Below are positions 34,327 to 43,868 of a DNA stretch of 64,000 nt, one piece after another. The stretch covers positions 1 to 64,000 of the forward strand of contig NZ_VIVK01000003.1 of the NCBI RefSeq assembly GCF_007828865.1, written 5' to 3'. Positions within the stretch are counted from its first letter, which is position 1, and each line of letters begins with the position of its first letter. A model generated the notes under the pieces. That model was not told the DNA's origin, made no database searches, and saw only the letters and a list, made by a program, of their open reading frames with translations. Source of the DNA: Kribbella amoyensis. GTDB taxonomy: Bacteria; Actinomycetota; Actinomycetes; Propionibacteriales; Kribbellaceae. The position numbers were made by a program, and so were the translations under genes.

Positions 34327-35541
34327 CTATTTCAGCTCGGCGGAGGTCTTTCCCAGCAGCTTGCGGGCGACGATGAGTTGCTGGATCTGCTGGGTGCCTT
34401 CGAAGATGTCGAGGATCTTGGAGTCGCGGGCCCACTTCTCCAGCAAGTGGTGTTCGGAGTAGCCGAGGCTGCCGGCGAGTTCTACGCAGCGGAGGGTCAC
34501 GTCGTTGGCGGTGCGGCCGGCTTTGGCTTTGGCGATGGAGGCTTGGAGGCTGTTCGGACGACGGTTGTCGGCCATCCACGCGGCCTGCAGCGTGAGGAGG
34601 TACGCGGCCTCCCAGTCGGCTTCCAGTTGGAGGTACGTGGCGGCGGCCGCCGGTTGGTGGTGGGTCGGTCGGTCGTAGTCGAGGACGACACCCGCTTCGG
34701 CCAGGAGATCGCGGGTGACTTCGAGGGCCGCTCGGGCGCAACCGACCGCCATCGCCGCGACCAGGGGACGGGTGTTGTCGAAGGTCTGCATGACGCCCGC
34801 GAACCCTTTGTCCCGGTCGATCTCGGGTGAGCCGAGCAGGTTCTCGGCCGGGACGCGGCAGTTCTCGAAGCGCAGCGTGGCGGTGTCCGACGAGCGGATG
34901 CCGAGCTTGTGTTCGAGCCGCTCCACCGTGAGACCCGGGGTGTCCTTGGGGACCACGAACGACTTGATCGCGGCCCGGCCGAGCGACTTGTCCAGCGTCG
35001 CCCACACCACCACGGCATCGCAGCGGCCGCCCGCGGTGACGAAGATCTTCTCCCCGTCCAGGACGTAGTGGTCGCCGTCGAGCCGCGCGGTGGTCCGGAT
35101 GTTCGCCGAGTCCGAACCACAGCCCGGCTCGGTGATCGCCATCGCGGCCCACACCCCGTCGAACCGGGCCAGCTGCTCGTCCGAGGCGACCGACGCGATC
35201 GCCGAGTTCCCCAGACCCTGCCGCGGCATCGACAGCAACAACCCGACGTCGCCCCAGCACATCTCCAGGATCGACAGCACCGAGGACAGGTTGGACCCGT
35301 TCTTCACCTTGCCGTCGCCGGTCTCGCCCTCGGCCCGGCGTACCCCGCTCGCGCCGGCTCCCGAACCCGTACCGCTCGCGCCGAGTCCGTCGACCAGCGC
35401 GGCCAGCAGGTCGAGTTCCTTGGGGTACTCGTGTTCGGCCTGGTCGTAGTGCCGCGAGTTCGGCCGGAGCATCTCGGCGGCGACCTGGTGGGCCTGGTGC
35501 ACGAACGCGCGGAACTTTCGCGGTACCTCGAGGTTGATCAT
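34327..35541 (-). CDS. Acyl-CoA dehydrogenase (FadE-like)
   Basis: A 404-residue flavin acyl-CoA dehydrogenase. FAD and CoA contact motifs are visible (AMAITEPGCGSDSANIRTTA, GEKIFVTAGGRCDAVVVWAT, DTATLRFENCRVPAENLLG), and the C-terminal flavin domain contains the helix ending ILDIFEGTQQIQQLIVARKLLG, the usual dehydrogenase signature. It oxidises an acyl-CoA to the 2-enoyl-CoA in the cytoplasm and passes electrons to ETF. A Gly/Ser/Ala-rich linker at about 54-68 is an odd insertion in the N-terminal domain. It overlaps the preceding paralogue by one base (TGATG), suggesting a heteromeric or paired enzyme. Confidence 0.93.
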   Translation of the reverse strand: MINLEVPRKFRAFVHQAHQVAAEMLRPNSRHYDQAEHEYPKELDLLAALVDGLGASGTGSGAGASGVRRAEGETGDGKVKNGSNLSSVLSILEMCWGDVGLLLSMPRQGLGNSAIASVASDEQLARFDGVWAAMAITEPGCGSDSANIRTTARLDGDHYVLDGEKIFVTAGGRCDAVVVWATLDKSLGRAAIKSFVVPKDTPGLTVERLEHKLGIRSSDTATLRFENCRVPAENLLGSPEIDRDKGFAGVMQTFDNTRPLVAAMAVGCARAALEVTRDLLAEAGVVLDYDRPTHHQPAAAATYLQLEADWEAAYLLTLQAAWMADNRRPNSLQASIAKAKAGRTANDVTLRCVELAGSLGYSEHHLLEKWARDSKILDIFEGTQQIQQLIVARKLLGKTSAELK

Positions 35542-36860
35542 CAGACCAGCACCCCGCCTTCCATCACGCCGATCGCCCGCAGATCGCGGTACCACCGTTC
35601 CACCGGGTGCTCCTTGACGAACCCGTGCCCGCCGAGCAACTGCACCCCGTCGGTCCCGATCCGCATCCCCTTGTCCGTGCACAACCGACGCGCGAGCGCG
35701 ACCTCCCGGGCGTACGGGAGCCCTTGTTCCGCACGGGATCCGGCTCGGTACGTCACCAGCCGCATCCCCTCCAGCTCGATCCCGATATCGGCCACCATGA
35801 ACGCCACCGACTGCCGGTGACTGATCGGCTCACCGAACGCGGTCCGCTCGTTCACGTACGGCGTGACGTAGTCGAGCACCGCCTTCGCCGTACCGAGGCT
35901 CAGCGCGCACCAGCCGAGCCGGGACAGCCGGACGCACTCGGCGTAGTCGTCGAAACTGCCGAGCTGGGTCGCGGGGACGTCGTCGAGGTGGACCCGGCTC
36001 AACCCGGCCGCGCGCAATCCCATCGACGGCTCGGCCTCGATCGTCACTCCGGGGTGGTCCGACTCGATCAGGAACAACGCCGGACCCTGGTCCTCAAGCT
36101 GGGCAGCGATCACGAACACCTCGGCCTCGGCGCCTCGTGGTACCAGCGACTTCACGCCGTTGAGCAGGTGACCGGTTCGTTGCCTCGTCGCCCTGGTTCT
36201 CAGCGTGAACGGGTCGAACAGCGGCCGGGGTTCGACGATCGCGAGCGCGGCGGCCGGGACGTGCTCACCGGTGAACGCGGGCAGGTACGTCGCCTGCTGG
36301 GTCTCGTCACCCCACAACGACAACGCCGTACTCACCGCGGCCGGGGCCAGACACGCGACCGCCTGGCCCATGTCGCCGTACGCCATCGCCTCCGCGACCA
36401 GGACGCCGGTCACCGCAGATCGCTCGGTGACGATGCCGCCGAGGTCCTCGGGCACCTCGATCAGGCTGAGGCCGAGCTCGGCCGACTGGCTGAGCACCTT
36501 CGGATCGGTGGTCCCGGCGGTGTCCGCGTCGGCGGCCACGGGGCGCAGCACGTCGGCGGCGAACTCGCGGACCACGCCGACGACCATCTCCTGGTCCTCG
36601 GTCGGGGTCAGGTCGAACTTCCCGCGCGCGGCCGCGACCGGCAACCGGGCCGGCTGGGCCAACCGGCTCGCCGCGGTGAATCCCCGGGTCACGGCGCCCG
36701 CGGTCCGGAACCCGGTCCGGGTCGCCTCGAACACCACCCGCTCGGCCGGCTTCCGCCACCCGAGCCGGTCCAGCGCCCGGGACTTCGCCACCCGGTTCAG
36801 CAGCGCGACGCCGACCCCGATCACGTCCCGCCGATTTCTCGTCCGCGGCTGCACAGTCAT
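35541..36860 (-). CDS. Acyl-CoA dehydrogenase paralogue with N-terminal extension
   Basis: A 439-residue acyl-CoA dehydrogenase family protein. An Arg-rich, poorly conserved N-terminus (residues 1-80) precedes the helical domain (PTEDQEMVVGVVREFAAD...), and the middle domain contains EPSMGLRAAGLSRVHLDDVP. The C-terminal domain shows YRAGSRAEQGLPYAREVALARR and LLGGHGFVKEHPVERWYRDLRAIGVMEGG. The usual catalytic Glu region is divergent, so it may be the structural partner of the second dehydrogenase, as in heteromeric FadE pairs of mycobacteria; this is inference. The start is ATG 36860; no Shine-Dalgarno precedes it. An inverted repeat ten bases upstream may be its operator. Confidence 0.9.
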   Translation of the reverse strand: MTVQPRTRNRRDVIGVGVALLNRVAKSRALDRLGWRKPAERVVFEATRTGFRTAGAVTRGFTAASRLAQPARLPVAAARGKFDLTPTEDQEMVVGVVREFAADVLRPVAADADTAGTTDPKVLSQSAELGLSLIEVPEDLGGIVTERSAVTGVLVAEAMAYGDMGQAVACLAPAAVSTALSLWGDETQQATYLPAFTGEHVPAAALAIVEPRPLFDPFTLRTRATRQRTGHLLNGVKSLVPRGAEAEVFVIAAQLEDQGPALFLIESDHPGVTIEAEPSMGLRAAGLSRVHLDDVPATQLGSFDDYAECVRLSRLGWCALSLGTAKAVLDYVTPYVNERTAFGEPISHRQSVAFMVADIGIELEGMRLVTYRAGSRAEQGLPYAREVALARRLCTDKGMRIGTDGVQLLGGHGFVKEHPVERWYRDLRAIGVMEGGVLV

Positions 36861-36869
36861 GACGGCAAC

Positions 36870-36886
36870 TGTAAACCGAGGTTACA
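36870..36886. promoter_or_regulatory. TGTAA-N7-TTACA inverted repeat at the acyl-CoA dehydrogenase promoter
   Basis: TGTAAACCGAGGTTACA lies ten bases upstream of the ATG at 36860, in a 61-base gap. Perfect five-base arms with a seven-base spacer are typical of TetR-family fatty-acid regulators. The absence of a Shine-Dalgarno suggests a leaderless message, placing the site over or just upstream of the promoter. Confidence 0.5.
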
Positions 36887-36921
36887 ACTCAAGTCACGTG
36901 AGCCACCTCACGAGGGGCGAT

Positions 36922-39783
36922 TCAGGAGTCCAGCAGCCCGCTGCGATGCGCCAGCGCGGTGGCCTCGGCCCGCGAGTTCACCGCGAGCTTGGCGAAGATG
37001 CTCTTCACGTGGTGCGCCACCGTGTTCGGCGACACGAAGAGTTCGGCGGCGATCTCCCGGTTCGATCGGCCCTGCGCCAGGACGCGCAGAACCACGAGTT
37101 CACGCGCAGTCAACCCATGGCCGGGCCGCTGGGCGCGTTCCGTCCCCGGGGAAAGGCGTGCCCGCGCGCCCAGTTCCTCGATCCTGGTCAGCAGCGGCGC
37201 CGCTCCCAGGCGTTCGGCCAGTTCCTGCGCCTGCCTGAGCCGGGTCGCGGCTCCGCTGCGGTTGCTCGACCGCAGTGCGACCTCGGCAGCGGTCACCAGG
37301 GTGACAGCGATCTGCTGGACGTCGCCGATAGCCCGCCAGCCCTCGACGGCGGCGTCCCAGTCGGCCAGCTGCCCCGGGCCGGTCTCCGCCGCGATCGCGA
37401 GGCGGTACGCCGCTTCCATCGGACCCCGCCCCGGCCACCGCTCGAGCATCGCCAGCACCCGCTGCCGGCGGTAGGCCGTCCGAACGGCCACTGCCTGGTT
37501 CCGCGGGGCAGCTCCCCGGGCGGCCCGCAGCGCCCGCAACCCGCTGAGGACCAGCAGCGGCACAGCCGGGGTCTCCCGGCGGTACTCGTCGTCGGCGGCG
37601 AGCAGCCGGTCGATCAGCCGGCCGGCCTCGTCGAAGTCCGCGGCCGCGACAGCCAGGTCCAGGCCGACCGCGTACGCCGCGCTCTGCATCTTGAACGCGG
37701 GCCAGCCGGTCGCGGCGATCGCGTAAAGCTCCGGGAGGCTCGTCCGCGGGACAGCCCACTCGCCGCGGGCGACCAGGATCCATGCCTGGTAGAACTGCAG
37801 GGACGCACGGAACAGCGGCGGCGGGCTGTCGGCCAGCGCCTCCTCGAGGAGATCGAGCGCTTCGTCCCACCGGCCCAGCCGGAGCAGGGGGTCGCAGGCG
37901 ACCACGGTCAGCATCGACCCTCGCGACCGCCGCAGCCCGGTCGCCTCCGCGTGCTCGGCCGCCTCGGCAAGCACGCCCAGTGCCTCGTGGTCGCGACCCT
38001 GCCAGCTCAGCTCGATGGACAGGTACTGCCAGGCCGTCAGCAACGCGGGGTCGTCACCGGCCAGCCGAGCCAGCCGGACCGCCTCACCGTAGTTCTCCTC
38101 GGCGGTGCCGGCGGACCGCAGCTCGGGCCGGTACGCCCGCGCGATGTGGGCTCGGGCCAGCAGGAGATGATCTGCCCTGGCCTCGCCGAGGACCTGGGAT
38201 TCCGCGCAGACCGCGGCCAGTCGGACGAGGTCGTCGTCGAGCACGAGGACCATCAGCGCGTCACCGAGCAGCCTGGCGCGCACGGCGTCGTCCTGCCCCG
38301 CCGGCACGAGGGCCAGCGCCTCGGTGATCGACTCCGCGCCGCCGGCGTTCGCGCGGCTCTCCAGCCGAGCCCGCCGTCCGAGCAGCAGCGCGTACCGCCG
38401 CGGCTCTCGCCCCGGGTCGAGAGCCGCCAGCGCTGCATGGACGTGCCGCAGTCCGGCGTCGTTGTCCCCGGCCTCGAAGGCGGCCGCTCCCGCCAGTTCC
38501 AGGACCTCGCCCCGATCGCGGCCGATCAGCCCGCCGGGATCCGCCACCTTCGACCAGAGCGACAGGACGACCTCCAACTGCCGCAACGCTTCGTCGAAGG
38601 CGGTCCTGTCCCGAGCGAGGAGCGCCGTCTGCCAGGCCGCGGTCAGGGCCTGCTCGGGCTCGTCCGCGATCGACCAGTGCCGGGCCAGCTCCGCGACCAG
38701 GTCCAGGTCGCCCGGGTCGCGGGTCCGGGCGAGTGTCTCGGCGTACCGGCGGTGCAGCCGGCGCCGTTCCCCTGGGAGCAGATCGCCGTAGACCGCCTCC
38801 CGGATCAGATCGTGGCGGAAGCGATAGCCGTTGCCGCCGACAACGTCCAGCTGGCCGCGGTCCACCAGTACCCGCACCGCGCCGGCCAGGTCGTCCGGGG
38901 AGAGGTCCACGACGGTCGCGAGCACCGTGTCGCTGACGCGCGAACCGGCCACCGCGATCGCCCCCAGGACCTCTCGGGCAGCATCTGGCAGGCGCGCGAC
39001 GCGCTCCAGCAGCAAGGCCGGCAGACCGCCGGCCGATCCGTCGGAGTCGGAGAGGGCCTCGACGAACAGCGGGTTGCCACCACTGCGCCGATGGATCGCG
39101 GCCGCGACCGCCGGGGAGACGGCACCGTTGCCTCGGGCCGCCACCAGGTCACCTACCTCGCGGCGTGACAGCGGCCCGAGGTCAACGGTCGTCACCTCCG
39201 CGCGCCGGCCGAGCTCGCCCAGAAGTTGCCGCAGCGGATGCCTGACGACCAGCTCGCCGGTCCGGACCGTGCCGATCAGCAGGAGCCCGGCTCGGCCGAG
39301 GTTGCGGGCGAGGTGGACGAACAGGTCCCGGCTGGCCTCGTCCGCCCAGTGCAGATCCTCGATCAGCAGCACCGTGGGACGCTCGGTGGCCAAGCGCTCG
39401 ACCAAGGCGACCAGTTCGCGCAACAACCGGCCGCGATCACCGATCGCGTCGGTGTCGCCGCCCTCCAGCCAGCTCGTCAGCCGATCCCCCAGCACCGACC
39501 GCGCTCCCATCGGCCCCGCCTGCCGCAGGAGGCTGCGCAGGACGCCGGCGATCGGCCCGAACGGCAGGCCCGTCGTACCGAACTCGAGGCAACCGCCCGT
39601 CAGAACGAGCGGCTCGCCGGGCAACTCCTGGAGCACCGAGCCGACCAGGCGGGACTTGCCGATCCCAGCCTCGCCGGACACCAGAACGGTCGTCGCCTGA
39701 GCGCGTGATCTCCGGTAGGCGTCCCGTAGCACCGTTCGCTCCGATTCGCGCCCGACCAGCAGCGGACCGACGTCGCCGCTCAC
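36922..39783 (-). CDS. AAA-ATPase LuxR-family transcriptional regulator
   Basis: A 953-residue LAL-type regulator. The N-terminal AAA domain has Walker A VSGEAGIGKSRLVGSVL and Walker B TVLLIEDLHWADEASRDLF; the middle is TPR-like helical; the C-terminal LuxR helix-turn-helix (about 890-950: LTARELVVLRVLAQGRSNREI then the ELFVSPNTVAHHVKSIFAKL helices) binds DNA. The start is GTG 39783 with a GGAGG-like site upstream. It lies upstream of the acyl-CoA dehydrogenase pair in the same orientation and divergent from the YCII gene, so either could be its target. It is the third LuxR/ATPase regulator in 26 kb. Confidence 0.92.
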   Translation of the reverse strand: MSGDVGPLLVGRESERTVLRDAYRRSRAQATTVLVSGEAGIGKSRLVGSVLQELPGEPLVLTGGCLEFGTTGLPFGPIAGVLRSLLRQAGPMGARSVLGDRLTSWLEGGDTDAIGDRGRLLRELVALVERLATERPTVLLIEDLHWADEASRDLFVHLARNLGRAGLLLIGTVRTGELVVRHPLRQLLGELGRRAEVTTVDLGPLSRREVGDLVAARGNGAVSPAVAAAIHRRSGGNPLFVEALSDSDGSAGGLPALLLERVARLPDAAREVLGAIAVAGSRVSDTVLATVVDLSPDDLAGAVRVLVDRGQLDVVGGNGYRFRHDLIREAVYGDLLPGERRRLHRRYAETLARTRDPGDLDLVAELARHWSIADEPEQALTAAWQTALLARDRTAFDEALRQLEVVLSLWSKVADPGGLIGRDRGEVLELAGAAAFEAGDNDAGLRHVHAALAALDPGREPRRYALLLGRRARLESRANAGGAESITEALALVPAGQDDAVRARLLGDALMVLVLDDDLVRLAAVCAESQVLGEARADHLLLARAHIARAYRPELRSAGTAEENYGEAVRLARLAGDDPALLTAWQYLSIELSWQGRDHEALGVLAEAAEHAEATGLRRSRGSMLTVVACDPLLRLGRWDEALDLLEEALADSPPPLFRASLQFYQAWILVARGEWAVPRTSLPELYAIAATGWPAFKMQSAAYAVGLDLAVAAADFDEAGRLIDRLLAADDEYRRETPAVPLLVLSGLRALRAARGAAPRNQAVAVRTAYRRQRVLAMLERWPGRGPMEAAYRLAIAAETGPGQLADWDAAVEGWRAIGDVQQIAVTLVTAAEVALRSSNRSGAATRLRQAQELAERLGAAPLLTRIEELGARARLSPGTERAQRPGHGLTARELVVLRVLAQGRSNREIAAELFVSPNTVAHHVKSIFAKLAVNSRAEATALAHRSGLLDS

Positions 39784-39925
39784 TCCAACCGTCCCCTTCC
39801 TCCACCAGCCCGGACACCCCTCCTACCCGTTCAGGTGATGTGTACCGATCCGAGCCGGGCGATGGTCGTCCCGATCATCCCAAACGCCGCGGATCAGCCG
39901 CGGCTCCGGCCCAAGGAGAACGACC

Positions 39926-40252
39926 ATGCCGCAGTACGCCGTCCTGCTCTACAGCCCCGCTCCCGCCGACGTCGCCGAGATGCCGCCGGAGGAGCTGGCC
40001 GCCCACGAAGCCCACGGCGCCGAGATCGAGCGACTCGGTGCGACCGTGCTGTCCGGCTACGCGCTGGACAGCAGCCGGCACGCCCGGTTCGTCCGCGGGT
40101 CCACGGTGTCCGGCCCGGCGGAGGCCGGCACCGGCGACGTCCTGGCCGGGTTCATGGTCATCGAGGCTCGAGACACCGACCACGCCGTGCAGGTCGCCAA
40201 GCGCAATCCGGCGCGCGTGCGGGGTGCGGTCGAGGTACGCCCGCTGCTCTGA
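39926..40252 (+). CDS. YCII-related (DGPF-domain) protein
   Basis: A 108-residue YCII/DGPF-like protein: QYAVLLYSPAPADVAEMPPEEL, then LEVLSGYALDSSRHARFVRG-type strands and a C-terminal ARDTDHAVQVAKRNPARVRGAVEVRPLL. The family is a small ferredoxin-fold protein of unknown enzyme activity, and is the hallmark partner of ECF42 sigma factors; an ECF42-type gene lies 1.6 kb away. The ATG at 39926 has AAGGAG upstream. A GCCGCGG-ATCAG-CCGCGGC hairpin lies just before it (39886-39904). It is probably co-transcribed with the MFS gene 39 bases downstream. Confidence 0.9.
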   Translation: MPQYAVLLYSPAPADVAEMPPEELAAHEAHGAEIERLGATVLSGYALDSSRHARFVRGSTVSGPAEAGTGDVLAGFMVIEARDTDHAVQVAKRNPARVRGAVEVRPLL

Positions 40253-40291
40253 CGCGATCCACCCACAACCTCCGAAAGGAAACGACGATCG

Positions 40292-41833
40292 ATGACTGAC
40301 ATCACGACCACCAAGGCGACCAGGAGGGAGTGGATCGGGCTCTTTGTGCTCGCGCTGCCAACGCTGTTGCTGTCGCTGGATGTGAGTGTGCTCTACCTTG
40401 CGTTGCCCAAGCTGACCGCCGACCTCGGCGCGGACAGTACGCAGCAGCTGTGGATCCTGGACATCTACTCCTTCCTGCTGGCCGGGTTCCTCGTCACGAT
40501 GGGGACCCTCGGCGACCGGATCGGCCGGCGCAAGCTGTTGCTGATCGGCGCGGCAGTCTTCGGCGCGGCGTCCGTGCTGGCGGCCTACGCGAGCAGCCCG
40601 GAGCTGCTGATCGCCTGCCGGGCCCTGCTCGGTCTCGCCGGGGCGACGCTGATGCCGTCGACCTTGGCACTGATCCGCAACATGTTCCACGACCCGGTCC
40701 AGCTGGGACAGGCGATCGGTGTCTGGTTCGGCTGCTTCATGGTGGGAATGCTGATCGGCCCGGTGGTCGGCGGGCTCCTGCTGGAGCAGTTCTGGTGGGG
40801 CTCGGCGTTCCTGCTCGGCGTCCCGGTCATGCTGTTGCTGCTGATCCTCGGTCCGGCGCTGTTGCCGGAGTACCGCGATCCCGCCGCCGGGCGACTCGAT
40901 CCGGCCAGCGTCGGGTTGTCGCTGGTCGCGATCCTGCCGACGATCTGGGGACTCAAGGCACTCGCTCGCGACGGCTGGTCGGTGCTCGGCCTGGTCGCGA
41001 TCATGGCCGGAATCGCGGCGGGCACCGGATTCGTCCGCCGGCAGCGCCGGCTCGACTATCCGCTGCTCGACGTGGACCTGTTCCGCGCCGGCCGGTTCAC
41101 GGCGGCGCTGACGGTCTCGCTGGCCGCGGGCGTCGTGATGGCCGGAGTCTCCCTGCAGGCCGCGCTGTACCTGCAGGTCGTCGAGGAACTGTCGCCGCTG
41201 CGGGCCGGGCTGTGGCTGATTCCGCAGACCGTGGCGATGATCGCCGGGCTCAACCTGGCGCCGCACGTCGCGCGGAGATTCGGGACTTCGAGCACGGTGG
41301 CCGGCGGTCTGGTCGTCGCGGCGGCGGGTCTGCTCGTCCTCGGTCTGGGCAGCCTCGAAACCCTGATCGCCGGGCTGGTGGTCTCCGCCTTCGGCCTCAG
41401 CCTGCCGATGGCGCTGACGATGAACCTGATGCTCAGCGCGGCACCGCCAGAGCGCGCCGGGTCGGTCGCCTCGCTGTCCGAGACCAGCGGCGAGGGTGGT
41501 ATCGCGCTCGGCGTCGCCCTTCTCGGAACGCTGGGCACCATCGTCTACCGGGATCGGCTCGACCTCCCCGAAGGTGTCCCCGCGGGCATCGCCGAACGCG
41601 CCCGGAGCGGGGTCAGCGAGGCGGTCGTGGTGGCGGACTCGGTGGGCGGATCGCTCGGCGGCGCGATCGAGCACGCGGCCAAGGCCGCGTTCGGCACCGG
41701 ATTGACAGTGGTCGCCGTCGCCGGCGCTGCAGCGTTCCTCGCCTGTGGTCTGCTGGCCGCGCTGGCCCTGCGGGAGCGAGCCGCGGCGGAAGCGGATCTT
41801 GTCGAACAGGAGAAGGTCGCGGAAGCGGCCTGA
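40292..41833 (+). CDS. MFS drug efflux transporter (DHA2, EmrB/QacA-like)
   Basis: A 513-residue, about 14-helix major facilitator. The family motif LGDRIGRRKLLLIG lies between helices 2 and 3, and the length and overall sequence match DHA2 proton antiporters (WILDIYSFLLAGFLVTMG, motif C-like GCFMVGMLIGPVVGGLLL). It should export a drug or metabolite in exchange for H+ across the cytoplasmic membrane. It sits between the YCII gene and the convergent ECF42 gene, so transport may be part of the same sigma-controlled response. The cytoplasmic C-terminus is charged (EADLVEQEKVAEAA). Confidence 0.92.
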   Translation: MTDITTTKATRREWIGLFVLALPTLLLSLDVSVLYLALPKLTADLGADSTQQLWILDIYSFLLAGFLVTMGTLGDRIGRRKLLLIGAAVFGAASVLAAYASSPELLIACRALLGLAGATLMPSTLALIRNMFHDPVQLGQAIGVWFGCFMVGMLIGPVVGGLLLEQFWWGSAFLLGVPVMLLLLILGPALLPEYRDPAAGRLDPASVGLSLVAILPTIWGLKALARDGWSVLGLVAIMAGIAAGTGFVRRQRRLDYPLLDVDLFRAGRFTAALTVSLAAGVVMAGVSLQAALYLQVVEELSPLRAGLWLIPQTVAMIAGLNLAPHVARRFGTSSTVAGGLVVAAAGLLVLGLGSLETLIAGLVVSAFGLSLPMALTMNLMLSAAPPERAGSVASLSETSGEGGIALGVALLGTLGTIVYRDRLDLPEGVPAGIAERARSGVSEAVVVADSVGGSLGGAIEHAAKAAFGTGLTVVAVAGAAAFLACGLLAALALRERAAAEADLVEQEKVAEAA

Positions 41834-41839
41834 AGCGTC

Positions 41840-43096
<1,257 letters not shown>

Positions 43097-43166
43097 CCGA
43101 ACCCCCTCGCCACCGAACCTGTGCTCCGCAGCGTACTGCGCGGGCCGGAGCGATCTCAGACCCAGC

Positions 43167-43763
43167 TCAGCGAGACGGCGGGGTGAGGATGCCGGTCTCG
43201 ATGGTCTGCAGCATCGTGGCCGGCGCCGACAACCGGGACAGCGCCTTCTCCTCGACCGCCTCCCAGCCGATGTAGACCATCCAGAGCAGCAGCCGCATGA
43301 TCCAGTCGACGGTCAGGTTCGGCGCGATCACACCGGCCTCCTGCCCCCGCACGATCAGCGCCTCGACCGGCCGGGTCACCTCGTCCAGCTTCCCGAAGAA
43401 CTGCTCCACCTCGGTGCCCGGCTCCGGGGTGTTGAAGCTCGGCTCGTTGAACAGGAAGTAGATCTGCTCGGCCAGCTCGAAGTACCCGGTGAGCAGCCGC
43501 TGCAACGCCGCCCGCGGCGGACCCTCCTCCAGTTGCGCGTCCGCGATCACCCGCCCGAAAGTCACCAGCAGGTCGTCGGCGACCGCCTGGACCAGCTCGG
43601 CCCGGTCGGCGAAGTACCGGTGCAACGTACTGCGGGCCACGTTCGCCTCGGCGGCGATGTCGGCCAGCGACGGGTTCCGGCGTTGCGCGGAGACCCGGAC
43701 CGCGGCGTCCAGGATCGCGCGCCGGGTGCGACTGCGGCTGCCGGACTCGGCGGTGTCACTCAT
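43167..43763 (-). CDS. TetR/AcrR family transcriptional regulator
   Basis: A 198-residue TetR regulator. The N-terminal helix-turn-helix is at about 14-58 (RRAILDAAVRVSAQRRNPSLADIAAEA then the NVARSTLHRYFADRAELVQA segment) and the C-terminal ligand-binding part is TetR_C-like with acidic and aromatic residues. The start is ATG 43763; the much longer frame upstream is a shadow. It is divergent from an ABC exporter gene (43869) and the shared gap contains the palindrome GGACA-N4-TGTCC, so it probably represses the exporter and itself until an inducer binds. Confidence 0.9.
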   Translation of the reverse strand: MSDTAESGSRSRTRRAILDAAVRVSAQRRNPSLADIAAEANVARSTLHRYFADRAELVQAVADDLLVTFGRVIADAQLEEGPPRAALQRLLTGYFELAEQIYFLFNEPSFNTPEPGTEVEQFFGKLDEVTRPVEALIVRGQEAGVIAPNLTVDWIMRLLLWMVYIGWEAVEEKALSRLSAPATMLQTIETGILTPPSR

Positions 43764-43806
43764 GGGCACCGACCCTACTCCTCTCGGGCACTGGAGGTTA
43801 AAAATC

Positions 43807-43820
43807 GGACACTGTTGTCC
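43807..43820. promoter_or_regulatory. GGACA-N4-TGTCC inverted repeat (TetR operator candidate)
   Basis: Fourteen bases with perfect five-base arms between the TetR start (43763) and the ABC exporter start (43869). It lies in an AT-rich stretch (TTAAAAATC at 43798-43806) that could be a promoter. Confidence 0.4.
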
Positions 43821-43868
43821 CATTCTGATACTCTGGAGATTCACGAGCTCGACCAGGGAGGGGTCCCC

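Noticed and set aside
36205..39168. 987-codon plus-strand frame across the acyl-CoA dehydrogenase and LuxR genes
   Set aside because: The product is Arg/Gln/Pro-rich with no recognisable domain and crosses the boundary of two well-supported opposite-strand genes.
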